This document shows, piece after piece, positions 61,053 to 64,000 of a stretch of DNA of 64,000 bases; the stretch's first letter is position 1; every line of letters begins with the position of its first letter. The DNA is from Cryptomeria japonica. Lineage: Eukaryota; Streptophyta; Pinopsida; Cupressales; Cupressaceae. The DNA lies in contig NC_081409.1 in NCBI RefSeq assembly GCF_030272615.1, positions 655,498,468-655,562,467 on the forward strand, read 5' to 3'. The position numbers and the translations under genes were made by a program. The notes under the pieces are model-generated. The model made no database searches. It worked only from the letters and a program-made list of their open reading frames with translations, and was not told the origin of the DNA.

Positions 61053-63339
61053 GGGGGCATCTGCTAATTGATCTGCAATGGCTTATCCTTTTATTGCTTT
61101 TCTGTCCACATACTCGATGTCGAATTCACTAAGTATCATTACCCATTTGGCCAGCTGCCCAGTAAGTGTTGCTTTATTGAGGAGGTATTTCAATGGATCG
61201 ATCCTTGCAACTAACTTAGTCTTATGAGTAAGCATGTAATGTCATAATTTCTGCGAAGCAAAGACCACGGTGAGACATGCACGCTCGATTGGCGTGTAGT
61301 TTAGCTCATATCCCACCAGTGTGTGACTGATATAGTATACTGCTTTTTCCTTGCCATCAGCAATTTGTTGTGCTAGGAGTGCCCCCAGTGCTATTGGAGT
61401 AGCTGATATGTATAGTAGCAAAGGTTGATCTGGAACTGGTGGCATCAAAACTAGCGGATTCAAAAGATAATCTTTGAGCGTCTAAAAAGCTTGTTGACAG
61501 TTATCATCCCATTGAAATTTGATATTTTTATGTAGCAGGTGTTGAAAAGGATTGCACTTATCTGCCAGTTGTGCTATGAATCTTCGAATGGACTGGAGTC
61601 TTCCTTGTAAGGATCGAAGTTGATTGATATTTCTGGGTGGTGGCATGTCCAAGATAGCCTTGACTTTTGCTGGATCGTCTTCGAGTCCTCTTTTGGACAC
61701 AATGAATTCTAGGAGCTTCCCGGAGGTTACTCCAAAGACACATTTCTTGGGATTTAATTTTACTTTGTATTTTTCCAACCAATCAAAGACGACTGACAGT
61801 ATGTTCAGATGTGTATTTCTGTCTACTGATTTACCCAAGAGATCGTCAACATAATCTTCCACAGTTATGTGCATGAGATCATGAAAAATAGTGGTCATTG
61901 CTCTTTGATATGTAGCACCTGCATTTTTCAGCCCAAAGGGCATGACGTTCCAGCAGAAAGTTCCCCACGGACAAGTAAATGATGTTTTGTGTTGATCCTC
62001 GGGTGCGATTCTAATCTGATTGTAGCCAGAGAATCCATCCATTAATGATAGCATTTCATGACCTGCTGTAAGATCAACAATCAAGTCAATGTTTGGTAAT
62101 GGGAAGTCATCCTTTGGACAAGCTTTGTTGATGTCTCTGAAATCTGTGCAAATTTTGATGCTACGATCTAGTTTACTGACAGGTACTAAATTGGAGATCC
62201 ATTCAGGATAATCAATTGGGCGTATGAATCCGACATCCAATAACTTTTCCAGCTCTGCTTTGACTAGTAATGCCACTTGTGGATGCATTTTTCTTAATTT
62301 CTGTTTTACTGGTTTTGCCCCAGGTTTGACTGTCAGATGATGCATTACCAAATCCGGATCCAATCCAGGCATGTCAGTGTATGACCATGCAAAGTTGATT
62401 TGTCTTTCCTTAAAGAAGCTTATGAACTGTGACCTTTCGAACTCTGTCAATGATTTAGCTAGGAATATGTTGTGTGGAACCTCTTCCGTACCAATGTTTG
62501 TCTTGATAGTCTCCTCTACCAGCATGGATGACTTTTCCTCATACGAAGCTAGGAGAATGTCGAGCCTTCCATCTTCGGGTGCCTCGGAGAGGTTTTCGCC
62601 CTCAGATACGTCCTTTCTTTTTACTTTTTTGGGATCAGATAGCGCCACGGTGTGGTTTTCACCATAAGATCCTTGATTTTCTCTTATTTTCACATTTTTG
62701 CGACTGGAAGGTCCGACACCCTCACCAAAATATGCCATGTTGTTGAGTTCTATAGTGTATCCTGCTTTATGGTCCCCAAGGGGAAGATCATCTCGTATGC
62801 CAAGATAGTCAATAACAGCTTCATCATTTTGAAATGTGTTAAACTGTGCTGGCCCTTCATAATCCCAGTCAATGAGTTGGTGGTGAACAAGGGAAAGGCC
62901 TTTAATGTTTTCGAAGTTTGCGGGGTTAAGAGTGAAGATGTGGTTATATTCGGGTATGTCAAGGTAATTATCGAGGTCATCGATGGCACTCTCCTCATCA
63001 GTCTCGATCACGAGCGAATCCAAATTATCATCACTAATAGCGCATTTCGGAACAAGTGTTCTCATCCTATGTGATTTCAACCTAGAACCTTGAGACAAGG
63101 ACTGTGTAGACTCCTCATGGGTTGTTTCTTGACCAACTCTGAATTTGTTATAAAATTCCTCCTCTTCTGTGGGTTTATCTGGCTCTCTGAATGTCTCGGT
63201 GAGCTCATAGTCACTGGAAGACTTGTCGGAACCCCATTCCCATTCGTTGGAATCTGTGGAATAGCAATTCTCTTGTTGAATTTTGGCAGCTTTGATTTGT
63301 AAGGCTTCTTCTGTCCTTTTAGTATGGATCTTGGAAGTC

Positions 63340-63485
63340 AGAAAACCAAGTCCTTTCGAGCGTTCCCTTTTTACAGTCAATTCAGGTTGTAAGGGCTCCA
63401 TAACGCCTTCTTTGCATAACCCAAGAGGGCTTTTTCCATCAAACCCGAATTTTTGTAGAATCTTGAAGCCTTTGCCATATTTCTC
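63340..63485 (-). other. G-patch-like segment in the gypsy polyprotein
   Basis: Residues 165-211 of the polyprotein piece starting at 63974 read YGKGFKILQKFGFDGKSPLG followed by KEGVMEPLQPELT and GLGF. The spacing of glycines and the FGFxGKSPLGLxxEG core fit the G-patch, a short nucleic-acid-associated motif also found at the end of some retroviral proteases. Assignment is by pattern only. Confidence 0.5.
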
Positions 63486-64000
63486 ACAAGGTATATTGAT
63501 ATGTTTTTGTGTGTCATCTTCAATGTCTTTGTAGAGCATTTCGTATAAACTTTCCTCTTCCAGTTCGCCCCATCTTTGAAAGGTAGTAGGATCCCATTTG
63601 AATGCCATGATGGATATTTGCTTGTTAGGATGTGGTCTTTCGTATTCTTTTGGAGAGCTTAGGACTTGTCGTAAATACATGGTCTGATTTAAAGTGTATT
63701 CTCCCATGCCTTTGTCCTGAAATTTGCCTTTAAGTTCACCTTGTTTTGATGTCGAAGGTTTCAATGACTCAGGATCAATGTATGCCGAAGAAGGAACAGC
63801 TTCATGATTACTGGGAATGATGGTCTCAGTATGTGATCTCAAGTTATTGCAATATATGAACGGATTAGGATCACCATTAACTATTACCTCGACTCCGTTG
63901 TGAGGAAACTTAATGCATTGATGATATGTCGATGGGACTGCCCTCATTTCATGAATCCAAGGACGTCCTAACAATATATTATAAGTGAGATCCAGATCTA

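Larger units (their letters stand above)
59232..64000 (-). pseudogene. Ty3/gypsy (Tat-type) pol: protease end, G-patch-like segment, RT, two RNase H, integrase
   Basis: One minus-strand frame runs from the right edge to the stop at 59232, with six in-frame stops (near 61480, 61240, 61083, 60643, 60358 and 60213) and no frameshift. In order: protease end (LGRPWIHEMRAVPSTYHQ, 63974 downward); a G-patch-like segment (63485-63340); a roughly 300-residue acidic linker; reverse transcriptase about 62340-61600 with DFRDINKACP, LMDGFSGYNQI and YVDD at about 61853-61842; a first RNase H (61463-61242) reading LYISAT where LYLDAS is usual; a second, archaeal-type RNase H (61052-60645) with LYFDGSYTQHGAGAGI, NNIAEYEAL and GDSQLV; and integrase with zinc region CKQCQIHGD and D-D-E residues in GLDLIG, ITDNRRPF and GNGQAEASN. 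The double RNase H is the Tat hallmark. Active residues persist, but the stops would block expression. Gag is off the right edge. Confidence 0.9.

Overview
This 64 kb window looks like repeat-rich nuclear DNA from a seed plant with a very large genome. A gymnosperm is my best guess. That is an inference from the AT-rich background, the nested LTR retrotransposons of several lineages, the very long LTRs and the absence of any intact cellular gene. I found no rRNA, tRNA, CRISPR or prokaryotic-type operon. Nearly every recognisable coding stretch belongs to a mobile element. Most stay in one reading frame but are broken by TAG, TGA or TAA codons.

Layout, left to right. (1) 1-3020: the 5' part of a minus-strand Ty3/gypsy element (gag-protease, leader, LTR 1342-3020), cut by the left edge. 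(2) About 4382-19620: an old plus-strand element without visible genes. Its 5' LTR is split by a 4.1 kb solo LTR (4787-8885, duplicated TAGGG on both sides). Its interior is split by a complete minus-strand gag-only element (9327-15549, duplicated CTTTT on both sides). (3) 20957-34174: a minus-strand element with about 1.1 kb LTRs, primer site and polypurine tract. It encodes a coiled-coil/zinc-knuckle protein and a second large protein but no polymerase. A block on the opposite strand (about 24095-29849) holds a phased array of inverted repeats followed by a large decayed ORF. (4) 34175-36618: LTR fragments and low-complexity AT-rich DNA. (5) 36619-42066: two Ty1/copia elements, the second inside the gag of the first. 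(6) 42067-54539: a minus-strand element with a 5.5 kb LTR and a non-coding interior (LARD-like), inserted in the protease codons of the second copia element. Its two LTRs each carry a solo LTR of one related family, about 30 bp apart in LTR coordinates. (7) 54540-64000: a Ty3/gypsy element of the Tat type on the minus strand (protease end, G-patch-like segment, reverse transcriptase, two RNase H domains, integrase). On the opposite strand beyond integrase lies a plant mobile domain ORF preceded by two tandem-repeat arrays.

How the parts relate. Several elements lack polymerase genes (4382-19620, 9327-15549, 20957-34174, 42067-54539) and would have needed enzymes from autonomous relatives. Nesting and rough LTR divergence give a relative order. 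The plus-strand element at 4382-19620 is oldest, the gag-only element inside it is younger, and the 20957-34174 and 42067-54539 elements are younger still. Most stop codons could arise by C-to-T or G-to-A change, as expected for heavily methylated, silenced DNA. The most unusual structure is the inverted-repeat array at 24238-25205: about fourteen units at 42-52 bp spacing whose two arms change together from unit to unit.
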